A program made the translations under genes and the position numbers. Below are positions 1-9,859 of a DNA stretch of 64,000 nt, piece after piece (position 1 is the first letter of the stretch; every line of letters begins with the position of its first letter). Origin of the DNA: Telmatospirillum sp. (GTDB lineage Bacteria; Pseudomonadota; Alphaproteobacteria; CACIAM-22H2); contig JADCGL010000018.1 in NCBI GenBank assembly GCA_020248985.1, positions 1 to 64,000 on the forward strand. The letters run 5' to 3'. The notes under the pieces are model-generated. The model ran no database searches. It was given only the letters and a program-made list of their open reading frames with translations, and was not told the origin of the DNA.

Positions 1-1053
1 ATCAATGCGGCCTTGCTCGTGCAGGGTAGCGTCGAGACGCAGCGCGACGGGCGCCTGCGCGTGGAATACCGGCTGTGGGACGTGTTCGCCGAAAGCCAGA
101 TGGAGGGCCGCGTCTACACGACCGTGGCGGCCAACTGGCGGCGCATCGCGCATATCGTGTCGGACGCGGTCTACAAGCGCGTGACGGGCGAGGACGGCTA
201 TTTCGACACGCGCATCGTCTATGTGTCGGAATCGGGGCCGCAGCAGCGGCGCGTGAAGCGCCTCGCCATCATGGACCAGGACGGGGCCAACCACCGCTTC
301 CTCACCGACGGGCGCGAACTGGTGCTGACACCGCGCTTTTCCCCGACGGCGCAGGAGATCACGTATCTCGCCTACGTGCCGCAGCCCAACAACCCCAACA
401 TCGTGCGGCCGCGCGTCTATCTCTACAATATCGACACGGGCCAGCGCGAAGTGGTGGGCGATTTTCCGGGCATGACGTTCGCGCCGCGCTTTTCGCCGGA
501 CGGCAACCGCGTGGTCATGTCGATGGCGGCGCAAGGCAACACCGACGTCTACACGCTCGATCTGCGCACGCGCCAGCAGGCGCGCATCACGCAGCACCCG
601 TCGATCAACACCTCGCCGTCCTATTCGCCGGATGCGCGCCAGATCGTGTTTAACTCCGATCGCGGCGGCACCCAGCAGTTGTATACGATGACGGCCGGCG
701 GCGACAACGTGCAGCGCATCAGCTTCGGCACTGGGCGCTATTCCACGCCCGTGTGGTCGCCGCGCGGCGATCTGATCGCCTTCACGAAGCAGACCGAGGG
801 CGAATTCTACATCGGCGTCATGCGCCCCAACGGCCAGGACGAAAGGCTGCTGACGCGCGCCTTTTTGGTCGAAGGACCGACCTGGGCGCCGAATGGGCGC
901 GTAGTGATGTATTTTCGCCAGGGTCCCAGCGACGCCCGCGGAGCGGGGGGTGGAGCGCGACTTTTCTCAATCGATCTAACGGGTTACAACGAGCGGGAGA
1001 TCCTCACGCCGGCCGACGGGTCAGACCCCGCTTGGTCGCCGCTACTGCCTTGA
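1..1053 (+). CDS. tolB: Tol-Pal system protein TolB, 5'-truncated by window edge
   Basis: This is the C-terminal 350 residues of TolB, the periplasmic beta-propeller protein that links the Tol motor to the lipoprotein Pal during cell-envelope constriction. The frame is open from base 1, so the start, signal peptide and most of the N-terminal domain lie outside. The visible part shows repeated TolB/WD40-like blades with SPDG- or SPDA-type turns and DVYTLDL or QLYTM strands. Position next to pal and cpoB is the classical order. The stop TGA (1051-1053) lies just before the putative pal promoter. Identification is firm; only the missing 5' end is uncertain. Confidence 0.96.
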   Translation: MNAALLVQGSVETQRDGRLRVEYRLWDVFAESQMEGRVYTTVAANWRRIAHIVSDAVYKRVTGEDGYFDTRIVYVSESGPQQRRVKRLAIMDQDGANHRFLTDGRELVLTPRFSPTAQEITYLAYVPQPNNPNIVRPRVYLYNIDTGQREVVGDFPGMTFAPRFSPDGNRVVMSMAAQGNTDVYTLDLRTRQQARITQHPSINTSPSYSPDARQIVFNSDRGGTQQLYTMTAGGDNVQRISFGTGRYSTPVWSPRGDLIAFTKQTEGEFYIGVMRPNGQDERLLTRAFLVEGPTWAPNGRVVMYFRQGPSDARGAGGGARLFSIDLTGYNEREILTPADGSDPAWSPLLP

Positions 1054-1059
1054 CAGTGC

Positions 1060-1088
1060 TTGATTCCCCGTGCTTGCGCTTCTATATT
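1060..1088 (+). promoter_or_regulatory. Putative sigma-70 promoter for pal
   Basis: TTGATT (1060-1065) and TATATT (1083-1088) are separated by 17 bases in the 294-base gap between tolB and pal. Each box is close to the sigma-70 consensus. This would give pal its own transcript with a leader of about 250 bases. No further gene is seen in the gap. The call is based on sequence match only. Confidence 0.5.
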
Positions 1089-1347
1089 GCACGCGGTTTT
1101 GCCGTGACCGGTTCCGAAATCCGAGGCGGGCGATGCTGCACTGCAGCTATGCGCAAACGACCATCGACCTGCGATGGGTTTTGCGATAGACGCGAGGCAC
1201 GCAACGCTCGAAGCGCCACAAGGGTCCGTTGTCGGCATCGATGATTGCCACTGTCGGGACGGGTTCCGCTCCGACGACCACCGTCCAAAGTTGCCCCCGT
1301 CGTAAAGACGGCGCGGGGTTCAGGGAAGAAAGAGGAGTTCCTTTAAG

Positions 1348-1854
1348 ATGCGCTTCAAGCTGATTGGCACGCTCGCGGCAGTTGCTTTGCTCGCAGCGTG
1401 CGAGACCGCCCCGCAGAACCAAGCCGCCACCGGCAGCACGGGCGCGGCTGCGGCCCCCGCCGCGGCTGCGGCACCGGCGACGCGCCCGGGTCCGCGCCCC
1501 GGTTCGCAGGAAGATCTGGTCCAGAATGTCGGCGACCGCGTCTTCTACGACTACGACAAGTCGGAACTGCGCCCCGAAGCGCGCCGCACGGTCGAGCGTT
1601 GGGCCGCTTGGCTCAAGCAGTACCCGCAGGTCACCGTGACGATCGAAGGTCACGCCGACGAGCGCGGCACGCGCGAATACAACATCGCGCTCGGCGAACG
1701 CCGCGCGACGGCCGCCCGCAACTTCCTCGTCTCGCAGGGCATCGAAGCCCGCCGCGTGGCGACGATCTCGTACGGCAAGGAGCGCCCCGCGGTCCTCGGC
1801 TCGAACGAAGCGGCTTGGTCGCAGAACCGCCGCGGCGTGATGCAGGTCAACTAA
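1348..1854 (+). CDS. pal: Peptidoglycan-associated lipoprotein Pal
   Basis: Pal is an outer-membrane lipoprotein that binds peptidoglycan non-covalently and TolB, stabilising the envelope at division. The 168-residue protein opens with a lipoprotein signal (lipobox LAAC, Cys19), then an Ala/Pro-rich linker (about 25-50), then an OmpA-like domain with the peptidoglycan-binding signature TIEGHADERGTREYNIALGE. It starts at ATG 1348 behind the RBS agaggag (1331-1337). It follows tolB and is the copy expected in this position. A strong terminator lies 50 bases downstream, so it is probably transcribed on its own. Confidence 0.96.
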   Translation: MRFKLIGTLAAVALLAACETAPQNQAATGSTGAAAAPAAAAAPATRPGPRPGSQEDLVQNVGDRVFYDYDKSELRPEARRTVERWAAWLKQYPQVTVTIEGHADERGTREYNIALGERRATAARNFLVSQGIEARRVATISYGKERPAVLGSNEAAWSQNRRGVMQVN

Positions 1855-1904
1855 GCCGCCCCGGGACGGGTTCGTCCCGGATCGGTTTGGACTATCGCTA
1901 CAAG

Positions 1905-1939
1905 CGCCCGTCCGGGTTTTCGCCCGGGCGGGCGTTTTT
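1905..1939 (+). terminator. Rho-independent terminator after pal
   Basis: A 12-bp GC-rich stem (1905-1916 with 1923-1934, one G-T pair) closes a 6-base loop and is followed by five T residues (1935-1939). A second hairpin without a T-run (CCGGGAC/GTCCCGG) lies just upstream at 1861-1880. Confidence 0.85.
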
Positions 1940-1981
1940 GTGCCCGTTTCCTCAACTCGTTCCCCTGGCGGATTCCCGAGC

Positions 1982-2398
1982 ATGCGATTCTTGCGACTCT
2001 GCGCCCTGGCTGTGATTGCCGCCGTGATGGCGGCTTGTGCCGCTGCGCCGCCTGCAAGCCCGCCAGGTCCGCGCGCCTATCTGGTGTTTTTCGAGCCCGA
2101 CAGCGCGGCGATCACGCCCGTCGCGCGCGACACGCTGGGCCAAGCGGTGGCGCACCTTAACGCCGCCCCCGATGCGCGCATCGTCGTCGAGGGCCATACC
2201 GATCTCGTCGGCTCGCCCGACTACAATCTTGCCCTCGGTGTGCGCCGTGCGGCTGCGGTGCAGGCGTTTTTGACCGATGCCGGCATTGCCTTGTCGCGCA
2301 TCACGGCGCTGTCCTACGGCCAGGAGAATGCGCCGCCGCTTGAAGGCGAGTTGCGCGCCTCGGCCTTGCTGCGCCGGGTCGTGCTGCGCGTCGAATAG
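1982..2398 (+). CDS. OmpA-family lipoprotein
   Basis: This is a 138-residue OmpA/MotB-domain lipoprotein. It begins at ATG 1982 with a signal peptide ending in the lipobox MAAC (Cys19). A very short linker leads into a degenerate OmpA-like domain containing VVEGHTDLVGSPDYNLALG, which keeps the peptidoglycan-binding Asp and Arg positions. It is shorter than Pal and lacks the long Ala/Pro linker. It sits between two Pal-type genes, which suggests local duplication followed by divergence. Its specific role is unknown; non-covalent peptidoglycan anchoring from the outer membrane is inferred from the fold. Confidence 0.82.
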   Translation: MRFLRLCALAVIAAVMAACAAAPPASPPGPRAYLVFFEPDSAAITPVARDTLGQAVAHLNAAPDARIVVEGHTDLVGSPDYNLALGVRRAAAVQAFLTDAGIALSRITALSYGQENAPPLEGELRASALLRRVVLRVE

Positions 2399-2567
2399 GG
2401 AGCCGGGGATAAGGCCTCGGCCGCGAAATAGCCGCAAAAAGGCCATCGTGCCGACGCAAGCCTCCGCCACCGTCCCCTTTCCTGTGCGTTTTCGCGTGCT
2501 TCGGTATTGCAACGCGCTCGATTCGCAAGGCACAAGGCGTGCGCCATATTCCGGAGGATCAAAGACC

Positions 2568-3119
2568 ATGACCATCACCATGCGCGGCAAATTGCTGGCG
2601 GCTGCGGCCTCTCTCGCCCTGTTGGGTGCTTGCGACACGACCGGCACCAACACGGGCGGCGTGGGCGGCTCGGGCAGCGGCGTGCCGACGGTCGTCAATG
2701 CGCCTTCGGTCGGCAGTGCGGGCGTGGGTTCCGCCAATGCCGGCAATGTCGGCGGCGTGCGCCCCGGCAGCCAGGAAGATCTCGCCCAGCGCGTGGGCGA
2801 CCGCATCTTCTTCGATTCCGACCGCTCGGATCTGCGTACCGATGCGCGCCGCACGGTCGAAGGCTGGGCCGGTTGGCTGCGCCAGAACGCGGGCGTGTCC
2901 GCCACGATCGAAGGCCATGCCGACGAGCGCGGGACCCGCGAATACAACCTGGCGCTCGGCGAACGCCGTGCGGCGGCCGCGCGCAATTTCCTGATCTCGC
3001 AGGGCATCGAAGCGCGGCGCCTGTCGACCGTGTCGTTCGGCAAGGAACGCCCGACCGTGCTCGGCTCGACCGAGCAGGCCTGGGCGCAGAATCGCCGCGC
3101 GGTGATGCTGGTCAACTAA
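2568..3119 (+). CDS. Second Pal-like lipoprotein
   Basis: This 183-residue paralogue of Pal starts at ATG 2568 behind ggagg (2553-2557). An alternative ATG lies four codons further on. It has a lipobox LGAC, a Gly/Asn/Ser-rich linker (about 25-65) and an OmpA-like domain nearly identical in layout to Pal, including GHADERGTREYNLALGERRA and a matching C-terminal end. The linker is quite different from that of Pal, so the two may span different distances or have different partners. It directly precedes cpoB, the place where single-copy pal usually sits. Which copy is the main TolB partner cannot be told from sequence. Confidence 0.88.
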   Translation: MTITMRGKLLAAAASLALLGACDTTGTNTGGVGGSGSGVPTVVNAPSVGSAGVGSANAGNVGGVRPGSQEDLAQRVGDRIFFDSDRSDLRTDARRTVEGWAGWLRQNAGVSATIEGHADERGTREYNLALGERRAAAARNFLISQGIEARRLSTVSFGKERPTVLGSTEQAWAQNRRAVMLVN

Positions 3120-3206
3120 GCGTTTGGGGGCGGGCGACGGGGCAGCTTTCTTTCGCCTGCCGCCCGCTCTAGAATCGCGCATCGTCACGACTCCGGGGAC
3201 TTGCCC

Positions 3207-4184
3207 ATGTTGAGCTTCCGCTTCCTGGGTGCGGCCCTTGCCGCCGCCCTGCTGACAGCACCCGCACCGGCCCTCTACGCCCAGTCCGGCACGGACACGC
3301 GCGCGCTGATCGAGCGCATGGATCGTCTGCAGCGCGACATGGACGTAATGCAGCGCAACCTTGCGCGCGGCACGGCGGGCGGCGTTCCGGCAGCCAACTC
3401 CCCGCCCGTGATGTCGCCCAACACCGGCGTGCAGCCTTCTTCGGGCTTCGTCGAACAGACGGAAGTGCGCATCTCCGCTCTCGAAGGCCAGATGCGCGAC
3501 CTGACTGGCCGCCTCGAAGAGGCTCTCAATCGCGTCGCGCAGGCAACGCAGCGTCTCGACAAGCTCGTCGGCGACGTCGATTTCCGCCTGAACAAGCTCG
3601 AGCAGCCCGGTGCCGCAGCGCCGGCGGCACCCGCAGCAGGCCAAGCGCCCGCCGCCCCGGCGGCCCCCGTCGTGGCACCGGGCCAGCAGCGTTTGGTGCT
3701 GACCCCCGGCACGCCGGCGGCGGCCCCGCAACCGGCTCAAACGGCGGCAGCGCCTGCTGCCGCGGCCGTGCAGCTGCCCGCCGGCCCGCCCGAAACGCAG
3801 TACGAATTCGCCTACGGCCTCTACCAGCAGGCGGTGCAGGATCGCGGCGATTTCGGCGGGGCCGAGCAAGCGCTGCGCAGCTTCGTGACGGCCAATGGCA
3901 GCCATCGCCTTGCCGGCGACGCGCAGTATTGGCTCGGCGAAACCTTCTATGCGCGGCGCGACTGGACGAACGCCGCCGGCGCTTTCGCGGAGCAGTTCCG
4001 CCGCTTCCCGCAAAACGCCAAGGCGCCCGATGCGTTGCTGCGCTTGGGCCAGTCGCTGGGCCAGCTCAACCGCAAGCAAGATGCGTGCGGCACGTTGGGC
4101 GAGCTCGACCGGCGCTATCCAAACGCCACGCAATCGATCAAGATTGCCGCCACGCGCGAGCGCACGCGCTTGCAGTGCAGCTAG
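3207..4184 (+). CDS. cpoB: Cell division coordinator CpoB (YbgF)
   Basis: CpoB is a periplasmic protein that links peptidoglycan synthesis to Tol-driven outer-membrane constriction. The 325-residue product has a Sec signal peptide ending near AQSG, an N-terminal coiled coil (about 30-130, heptads such as LIERMDRLQRDMDVMQ), a long Ala/Pro linker and a C-terminal TPR domain (about 195-325) with the family pattern QYEFAYGLYQQ and AQYWLGETFYARRDW. ATG 3207 is preferred over the TTG two codons upstream. The 3' end overlaps the likely GTG start of tilS. Confidence 0.92.
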   Translation: MLSFRFLGAALAAALLTAPAPALYAQSGTDTRALIERMDRLQRDMDVMQRNLARGTAGGVPAANSPPVMSPNTGVQPSSGFVEQTEVRISALEGQMRDLTGRLEEALNRVAQATQRLDKLVGDVDFRLNKLEQPGAAAPAAPAAGQAPAAPAAPVVAPGQQRLVLTPGTPAAAPQPAQTAAAPAAAAVQLPAGPPETQYEFAYGLYQQAVQDRGDFGGAEQALRSFVTANGSHRLAGDAQYWLGETFYARRDWTNAAGAFAEQFRRFPQNAKAPDALLRLGQSLGQLNRKQDACGTLGELDRRYPNATQSIKIAATRERTRLQCS

Positions 4185-5509
4185 GCGCGAGCCTCGACCA
4201 AAACTCGTTCGACGCAGCACTGGCTGCACTGGGGCCGTTCGAGGCGGCCCCGCTGCTGGCCGTCGGCTGGTCCGGCGGCGGCGATTCCACCGCCCTTCTG
4301 AGCCTTGCCGACGGCTTTGCGCGCGCGCATGGCGGGCGCGTGGTCGCGTTGCATGTCGACCATGGTTTGCGCGCGGAATCGACCGCCCAAGCGCAGGAAT
4401 TGGCGCAGCGCGCTTCAGCCCAAGGGATCGCGTTCGAGGCGCTTGAATGGACGGGGCCGAAGCCCGTGCACGGCGTGCCGCAGGCTGCCCGCCAGGCACG
4501 GCGCGATCTCTTGGTCGCGGCATGCCGGCGTTTGGGGGCGATCCATCTGCTGCTTGCGCACCATGCCGACGACCAGCGCGAGACGGTCGCGATGCGTGCG
4601 GCACAGAAATCGGGGCCGATCGGGCTTGCCGGCATGTCGGCGATCGTCGCCGATCGCGGCGTGCGGATCTTGCGCCCGCTGCTTGGTTTCGCGCACGCCG
4701 ATCTGTTGGCGCTGTGCCGCGCGCGCGGGCTTGCATGGTTCGAAGATCCGACCAACCGCGATCCGCGCTACACGCGCGCACGCGTGCGTCTCGCCGGGAC
4801 CGTCCCCGAAGTTTCCGACAAGGCAAGCCGCGCGCGCATGCAGCACGAACGCGATGTTGCGCGATTGGCGGCACGCGCCGTTGCCCTCGCACCTGGCGGC
4901 TATCTGTGGCTCGACCGCGCGGCGCTGCGCCAAGCCGATGCGGCTCTCGCGCACGGCGTGTTGGCCCGCGCGGTGCTTTGCATCGGCGGCGACGATTACG
5001 CGCCGGCCCCCGCCGCACTTGCGGCCGCATGGGGCGCGCTCGCGGCGGCAGCACCGGGCAGAAGCGGGCGCACGCTTGGCCATTGCCGCGTACGCATCGA
5101 GCCCGACGGGCGCCTTCTCGTCGCGCGCGAACCGCGTGCCTGCGCACCGTCTGTGCCGCTCGCACCGGACGAGATGGTATTTTGGGACGGCCGCTTCGCA
5201 ATCGCGTGCAGTGCAGCAGGCTCGGCGATCGGTGCTCTGGGCGCGCATGGCTGGGCCGAGCTGCCGCGCGAATTACGCGCGTCGGTCGCTAAATCGGTGC
5301 CCGCAGCCGCGCGCGTGAGCCTGCCGACGATCCGAGACCTTGACGGGGTGCTCGCCGTCCCCCACCTCTCTTATGGACGCGAAGGCCATCGGCTTGATAC
5401 CGTGGCTGTTCGTTTCTGGCCTCGGCACGCTTTATGCGGCCCTGCTTTTGTGGCGGGCGGCCTGGGCAGCCCGGGGCCCCAGCGACCTCTCGAAGGGGCA
5501 AAAAGTTGA
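4175..5509 (+). CDS. tilS: tRNA(Ile)-lysidine synthase TilS
   Basis: TilS converts C34 of tRNA-Ile(CAU) to lysidine using ATP and lysine, making it read AUA. The N-type ATP pyrophosphatase P-loop [10 protein letters not shown] is near residue 30, with LHVDHGLR and LLAHHADDQ following as expected. I place the start at GTG 4175, giving 444 residues and an overlap of about 10 bases with cpoB; no better start precedes the P-loop. The stop overlaps the TTG start of ftsH (TTGA, 5506-5509), so the two are probably translationally coupled. tilS-ftsH adjacency is typical. Confidence 0.93.
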   Translation: MQLGASLDQNSFDAALAALGPFEAAPLLAVGWSGGGDSTALLSLADGFARAHGGRVVALHVDHGLRAESTAQAQELAQRASAQGIAFEALEWTGPKPVHGVPQAARQARRDLLVAACRRLGAIHLLLAHHADDQRETVAMRAAQKSGPIGLAGMSAIVADRGVRILRPLLGFAHADLLALCRARGLAWFEDPTNRDPRYTRARVRLAGTVPEVSDKASRARMQHERDVARLAARAVALAPGGYLWLDRAALRQADAALAHGVLARAVLCIGGDDYAPAPAALAAAWGALAAAAPGRSGRTLGHCRVRIEPDGRLLVAREPRACAPSVPLAPDEMVFWDGRFAIACSAAGSAIGALGAHGWAELPRELRASVAKSVPAAARVSLPTIRDLDGVLAVPHLSYGREGHRLDTVAVRFWPRHALCGPAFVAGGLGSPGPQRPLEGAKS

Positions 5510-7440
5510 ACAATCTCGGCAAGAATCTCGCACTCTGGGTCATCATCGGCTTGCTGCTGGTGGCCTTGTTCAATCTGTTCCAGGGCTCGAGCCCGCGCGG
5601 CGGAGCGGCCCAGATCCAGTATTCGGAATTCCTCAATCTCGTCGATCGCCAGCAGGTGCGCGACGTCACGATCTCCGGTCCGCAGGTGCGCGGCCATCTG
5701 CAGCCCGACGGGCGCGGCTTCGTGACCTACGCGCCCAACGATCCGACGCTCGTCGAGCGTCTGCAGAAGAACAGCGTGTCGTTCTCGGCCGCCCCGCTCG
5801 AAGAGCCGATGCATCCGCTGCTGCAGATCCTCGTCTCGTGGGCGCCGTTCCTGGTCATGATCGGCCTCTGGGTATTCTTCATGCGCCAGATGCAGGGCGG
5901 CGGCGGGCGCGCGATGGGCTTCGGCAAATCGAAGGCGCGCCTGCTGACCGAAAAAGTCGGCCGCGTGACGTTCGACGACGTGGCCGGTATCGACGAAGCC
6001 AAGGGCGAACTCGAGGAAATCGTCGAGTTCCTGCGCGATCCGCAGAAATTCCAGCGCCTGGGCGGCAAGATCCCGAAGGGCGTGCTGCTCGTCGGCCCGC
6101 CGGGTACCGGCAAGACGCTGCTCGCGCGCGCGATTGCGGGCGAAGCCAACGTGCCGTTCTTCACGATCTCGGGCTCCGACTTCGTGGAAATGTTCGTGGG
6201 CGTGGGTGCCAGCCGCGTGCGCGACATGTTCGAGCAGGGCAAGAAGAACGCGCCGTGCCTGATCTTCATCGACGAAATCGACGCGGTCGGCCGCCATCGC
6301 GGTGCCGGCCTCGGCGGCGGCAACGACGAGCGTGAACAGACGCTCAACCAGCTGCTCGTCGAAATGGACGGTTTCGAAGCCAACGAGGGCGTGATCCTGA
6401 TCGCGGCCACCAACCGGCCCGACGTGCTCGATCCCGCTTTGCTGCGCCCGGGCCGCTTCGACCGCCAGGTCGTGGTGCCGAACCCGGACGTGCTCGGCCG
6501 CGAAAAGATCCTGCGCGTGCACCTGCGCAAAGTGCCGATGGCGCCGGACGTGGACGCCAAGGTCATCGCGCGCGGCACGCCGGGCTTCTCGGGTGCGGAT
6601 CTCGCCAACCTCGTCAACGAAGCGGCTTTGCTCGCAGCCCGTCGCGGCAAGCGCGTGGTTACGATGGCCGAACTCGAAGACGCCAAGGACAAGGTCATGA
6701 TGGGCACCGAGCGGCGCTCGATGGTCATGACCGAGAAGGAAAAGGAGCTGACCGCCTACCACGAGGCGGGGCATGCGCTCTTGTCGATCTGGGTGCCGGG
6801 CAACGACCCCTTGCACAAGGTCACGATCATCCCGCGCGGCCGCGCTCTGGGCCTCACCATGATGCTGCCGGAGCGCGACAAGCTCTCGACCTCGAAGCGC
6901 GAGATCGAAGCCAAGCTCGTGATGGCGTTCGGCGGGCGCACGGCCGAAGAGCTGATCTTCGGCGCCGAAAACGTCACGACCGGTGCGTCGGGCGACATCC
7001 AGATGGCCACCAACATGGCCAAGCGCATGGTGACCGAATTCGGCATGTCCGAAAAACTCGGGCGCGTGCGCTATTCGGCCAACGAGCAGGAAGTGTTCCT
7101 GGGCCATTCTGTCACGCAGACGCAGAACATGTCGGAAGCCACGGCCGAGACGATCGATTCGGAAGTGCGCCGCATCATCGAAACGGCGGAAGTGCGCGCG
7201 CGCGAACTGCTCGGCAGCCGCATGGACGATCTGCACAAGCTTGCCAAAGCGCTGCTCGAGTTCGAAACGCTGTCGGGCGACGAGGTCAACGCGCTTCTGC
7301 GCGGCGAGCCCATCGTGCGCCCGACCGCAGACGATCCGCCGCCCTCGACCAAGCCCGGCGGACGCCGCGGTTCGGTACCGTCCTCGGGCGGCCCCAAACC
7401 CGCCGGCGGCTTCGACCCGCAGCCGCAGCCGGGTGCGTGA
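5506..7440 (+). CDS. ftsH: ATP-dependent zinc metalloprotease FtsH
   Basis: FtsH is a membrane-anchored AAA+ protease that degrades unassembled membrane proteins and regulators such as RpoH, whose gene lies at 38.0 kb. The 644-residue protein has an N-terminal TM segment (about 7-25), a periplasmic domain, a second TM (about 105-125), an AAA module with Walker A GPPGTGKT and Walker [12 protein letters not shown], the second region of homology [17 protein letters not shown], and the zinc site HEAGH. The start is TTG 5506: it gives the conserved N-terminus [10 protein letters not shown] and has gaagggg (5492-5498) as RBS. A TTG start overlapping the tilS stop may limit expression. Confidence 0.97.
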   Translation: MNNLGKNLALWVIIGLLLVALFNLFQGSSPRGGAAQIQYSEFLNLVDRQQVRDVTISGPQVRGHLQPDGRGFVTYAPNDPTLVERLQKNSVSFSAAPLEEPMHPLLQILVSWAPFLVMIGLWVFFMRQMQGGGGRAMGFGKSKARLLTEKVGRVTFDDVAGIDEAKGELEEIVEFLRDPQKFQRLGGKIPKGVLLVGPPGTGKTLLARAIAGEANVPFFTISGSDFVEMFVGVGASRVRDMFEQGKKNAPCLIFIDEIDAVGRHRGAGLGGGNDEREQTLNQLLVEMDGFEANEGVILIAATNRPDVLDPALLRPGRFDRQVVVPNPDVLGREKILRVHLRKVPMAPDVDAKVIARGTPGFSGADLANLVNEAALLAARRGKRVVTMAELEDAKDKVMMGTERRSMVMTEKEKELTAYHEAGHALLSIWVPGNDPLHKVTIIPRGRALGLTMMLPERDKLSTSKREIEAKLVMAFGGRTAEELIFGAENVTTGASGDIQMATNMAKRMVTEFGMSEKLGRVRYSANEQEVFLGHSVTQTQNMSEATAETIDSEVRRIIETAEVRARELLGSRMDDLHKLAKALLEFETLSGDEVNALLRGEPIVRPTADDPPPSTKPGGRRGSVPSSGGPKPAGGFDPQPQPGA

Positions 7441-7476
7441 ATATTTCGCCTCCGTCGGTCTTGTGATTTGTATTAG

Positions 7477-7537
7477 GTGCCGGACTAGGCCCTGTTACCG
7501 CTGAAGCGGCGGCAGGGTCGGGTCCGGCACATTTTTT
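7477..7537 (+). terminator. Strong rho-independent terminator after ftsH
   Basis: Nested inverted repeats pair 7477-7485 (GTGCCGGAC) with 7522-7530, 7490-7494 with 7513-7517, and 7498-7502 with 7505-7509. Six T residues follow at 7532-7537. It separates the ftsH operon from the ABC-transporter block. Nothing else is seen between ftsH and the next gene. Confidence 0.88.
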
Positions 7538-7633
7538 GCTGACCATTTTCCATTATCGCCTTGCAAAAGGTGCCGACCGGTGCGCCGAATGGCGTGCCGT
7601 CTCTGTCGATCCTCTGGGAAATGGAGAGCGCCG

Positions 7634-8962
7634 ATGCCTGCAAAAGATATCGTTTCGCCCGACCGCCGGTCCCTCTTGAAGGCAGCGGGGGCTGCCGCCG
7701 CCTTGTCGCTGGCCGGCCGCATCCCCGAAGCCGAGGCCCAAGCGCCCGTCACGCTGCGCGCCATGACGCTGCAGCGTGCGCCGCTGCAGATGAAGGCCTA
7801 CGAAGCCATGGTGAAGGGCTTCGAGGCCGTCAATCGGAACATCAAGGTCGAAGTGCTGCCGGTTTCGCAGACCGATCTTTGGCCGAAACTGGCGGCTGCC
7901 TATGCGGGCGGCGACGTGCCCGATCTCGTGATGCAGATCACTTCCGAGAATGCCGTGTCGCTGCACGGCCAGGGGCTGCTGCAGCCGGTCGATGACGTTG
8001 TTCGTGCACTCGGCGAGGCGGATTTCGAACCGGCTGCCCAGAATCTGTTCAAGGACAAGGGCTCGTATTTCGCCGTCCCGGCCTCGAACAACTGCGTCTC
8101 GCTGCTCTGGTACCGCAAGGATCTGCTCGGCGAAGCGGGGCTCGCCCCGCCGCAGACCTGGGAGCAGCTCGTCAACGTCGCGCGCCGGCTCACCAAGGGC
8201 GACAAATACGGCGCCTCGATGCCCTACGGCAAAACCGCGATGACCAACAGCATCACCTGGACGCTCGTGTACCAGGCGGGCGGGCGCATCATCGCGCCCG
8301 ACAACTCGGTCGTGTTCAATTCCGACGCGACGGTCGCCGTGCTCGAGTTCCTGAAGGAGATGCATCCCTTCATGCCGCCGGGCGTGAACCGCTACGATTT
8401 TTCGGACGTGCTGAACGCTTATGTTCAAGGCACGTCGGCGACTTGCATGTACACGGGCCGCGCCATCGTCAACGTCAACAACGAGAACCCGTCGATCGCG
8501 GACCATATCTCCTGCGTGCCGTTCCCGCTGCGCAGCCTCGACCGGCCCTGGTGGTCGGGAGCGTTCGAATCGCTGATCGTACCCAAGGCCGCGAAGAACG
8601 CCGCCGCCGCCAAACTCTTCGCCGCGTGGAACTTCAAGCTCGACACTTACGTCGAATTCATCAACGCCACACCGGGCCACCAGATCCCGATGCTCAAATC
8701 CGTGCTGGCCTCGCCCGACTATCTCAGCCATCCGCTGCTCGTGAAGTACCGCAAGGAGCTCGACGTCACGATCGACACGCTGTCGAAGGCGCACGCGACC
8801 GCCAAGCCCGACGACAAGAGCCCGCTGATCGTCAAAGCCGGCGAAATCCAGAACAGCGGCATCTTCGCCGAGACGATCCAGCGCGTGGTCATCGAAGGCG
8901 AAGCGCCGCGCCGCGCGGCCGCGTGGGGGCAGGACCGCATTGCGCGCCTGATGCGAGGCTAG
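7634..8962 (+). CDS. Extracellular solute-binding protein of sugar-type ABC importer (Tat signal)
   Basis: This is a family-1 (MalE/UgpB-like) periplasmic binding protein of 442 residues. The N-terminus carries a twin-arginine signal, DRRSLLKAAGAAAALSLAG, so the protein is probably exported folded by Tat. Mature-domain motifs typical of the family include LWYRKDLLGEAGL and TWEQLVNVARRLT. ATG 7634 is chosen because it places the Tat motif near residue 11 and has ggag upstream. It is the first gene of a cluster with two permeases, an ATPase and an amidohydrolase. The ligand cannot be read from sequence; sugar, polyol or glycerophosphodiester are family possibilities. Confidence 0.88.
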   Translation: MPAKDIVSPDRRSLLKAAGAAAALSLAGRIPEAEAQAPVTLRAMTLQRAPLQMKAYEAMVKGFEAVNRNIKVEVLPVSQTDLWPKLAAAYAGGDVPDLVMQITSENAVSLHGQGLLQPVDDVVRALGEADFEPAAQNLFKDKGSYFAVPASNNCVSLLWYRKDLLGEAGLAPPQTWEQLVNVARRLTKGDKYGASMPYGKTAMTNSITWTLVYQAGGRIIAPDNSVVFNSDATVAVLEFLKEMHPFMPPGVNRYDFSDVLNAYVQGTSATCMYTGRAIVNVNNENPSIADHISCVPFPLRSLDRPWWSGAFESLIVPKAAKNAAAAKLFAAWNFKLDTYVEFINATPGHQIPMLKSVLASPDYLSHPLLVKYRKELDVTIDTLSKAHATAKPDDKSPLIVKAGEIQNSGIFAETIQRVVIEGEAPRRAAAWGQDRIARLMRG

Positions 8963-8968
8963 GCGGTT

Positions 8969-9859
8969 TTGCTGCCCTCCACGCTGCGCGACCAGGCCCT
9001 CGGCTACGCGCTGCTCGCGCCGTCGCTGCTGCTGCTGGGCGGCCTGCTTGGATGGCCGCTCATCCAGGCGGTGCTGCTCAGCTTCTACGACATGCATCCG
9101 CTGACGCGGCGCGTCATCTATGTCGGCCTCGAGAACTACACCGACATCTTCGAGGACGACATGTTCTGGCGCGCCTTCGCCAACAATTTCGTCTGGCTGG
9201 CGGGCTCGCTGTTCCTGCAGATCGGCGGCGGCGTGGTCGTCGCGCTGCTGCTGAACCGCACCTTCATCGGGCGCGGCATCGCCCGCTCGCTGATCCTGTT
9301 TCCGTATCTGATGCCGGTGCTCGTGGCCGCACTCGTCTGGCGCTGGATGCTCGACGACATCCACGGCATCGTGAACTACGCATGGATCGGCATGGGGCTC
9401 AAACGCATCGACTGGCTCAGCACCATGCCCAACGCGATGGTCACGGTCATCGTCGTGGGCAGCTGGCGCGTGTTTCCGTTCGTGGTCATCGCCGTCCTGG
9501 CACGGCTGCAATCCATTCCGCAGCAGCTCTACGAGGCGGCCGAAGTGGACGGGGCGTCGCGCTGGTCGCAGTTCTGGGACGTGACGATGCCGCAGATTGC
9601 CAACGTGCTCTCGGTCATCGTGCTGCTGCGCGCGATCTGGGATTTCCGCGAGTTCGACCTCATCTTCCTGATGACCGGCGGCGGCCCCGTGATCGGCACG
9701 ACCACACTGCCGCTGCTCGTCTACAAGGAAGCGTTCGAGCTGTTCAAGATGGGCAAGGCGCTGGCGATCGCGGTCGTCATGATGCTGTGCATGCTGGTGC
9801 TGATCGCCGCATATCTGCGCTCGGTGCGCAATGCGCCGGCGTCCGAGGAAATCCGATGA
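8969..9859 (+). CDS. ABC importer permease, MalF/UgpA type
   Basis: This inner-membrane permease subunit of 296 residues has about six hydrophobic segments and the binding-protein-dependent (EAA) loop YEAAEVDGASRWSQFWDVTMPQI, which docks the ATPase. It begins with TTG at 8969, six bases after the solute-binding protein stop; no in-frame ATG or GTG precedes the first TM segment. Its last codon overlaps the ATG of the next permease (ATGA at 9856). With its partner it should form the heterodimeric channel of the importer. Confidence 0.88.
   Translation: MLPSTLRDQALGYALLAPSLLLLGGLLGWPLIQAVLLSFYDMHPLTRRVIYVGLENYTDIFEDDMFWRAFANNFVWLAGSLFLQIGGGVVVALLLNRTFIGRGIARSLILFPYLMPVLVAALVWRWMLDDIHGIVNYAWIGMGLKRIDWLSTMPNAMVTVIVVGSWRVFPFVVIAVLARLQSIPQQLYEAAEVDGASRWSQFWDVTMPQIANVLSVIVLLRAIWDFREFDLIFLMTGGGPVIGTTTLPLLVYKEAFELFKMGKALAIAVVMMLCMLVLIAAYLRSVRNAPASEEIR

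Noticed and set aside
1861-1880. CCGGGAC/GTCCCGG hairpin as the pal terminator
   Set aside because: It is not followed by a T-run. The stem at 1905-1934 with five T residues is the better terminator.
2559-5201. 880-codon minus-strand frame across pal2, cpoB and tilS
   Set aside because: It lies opposite three recognised genes, and its translation is repetitive Arg/Ala-rich sequence without domains.
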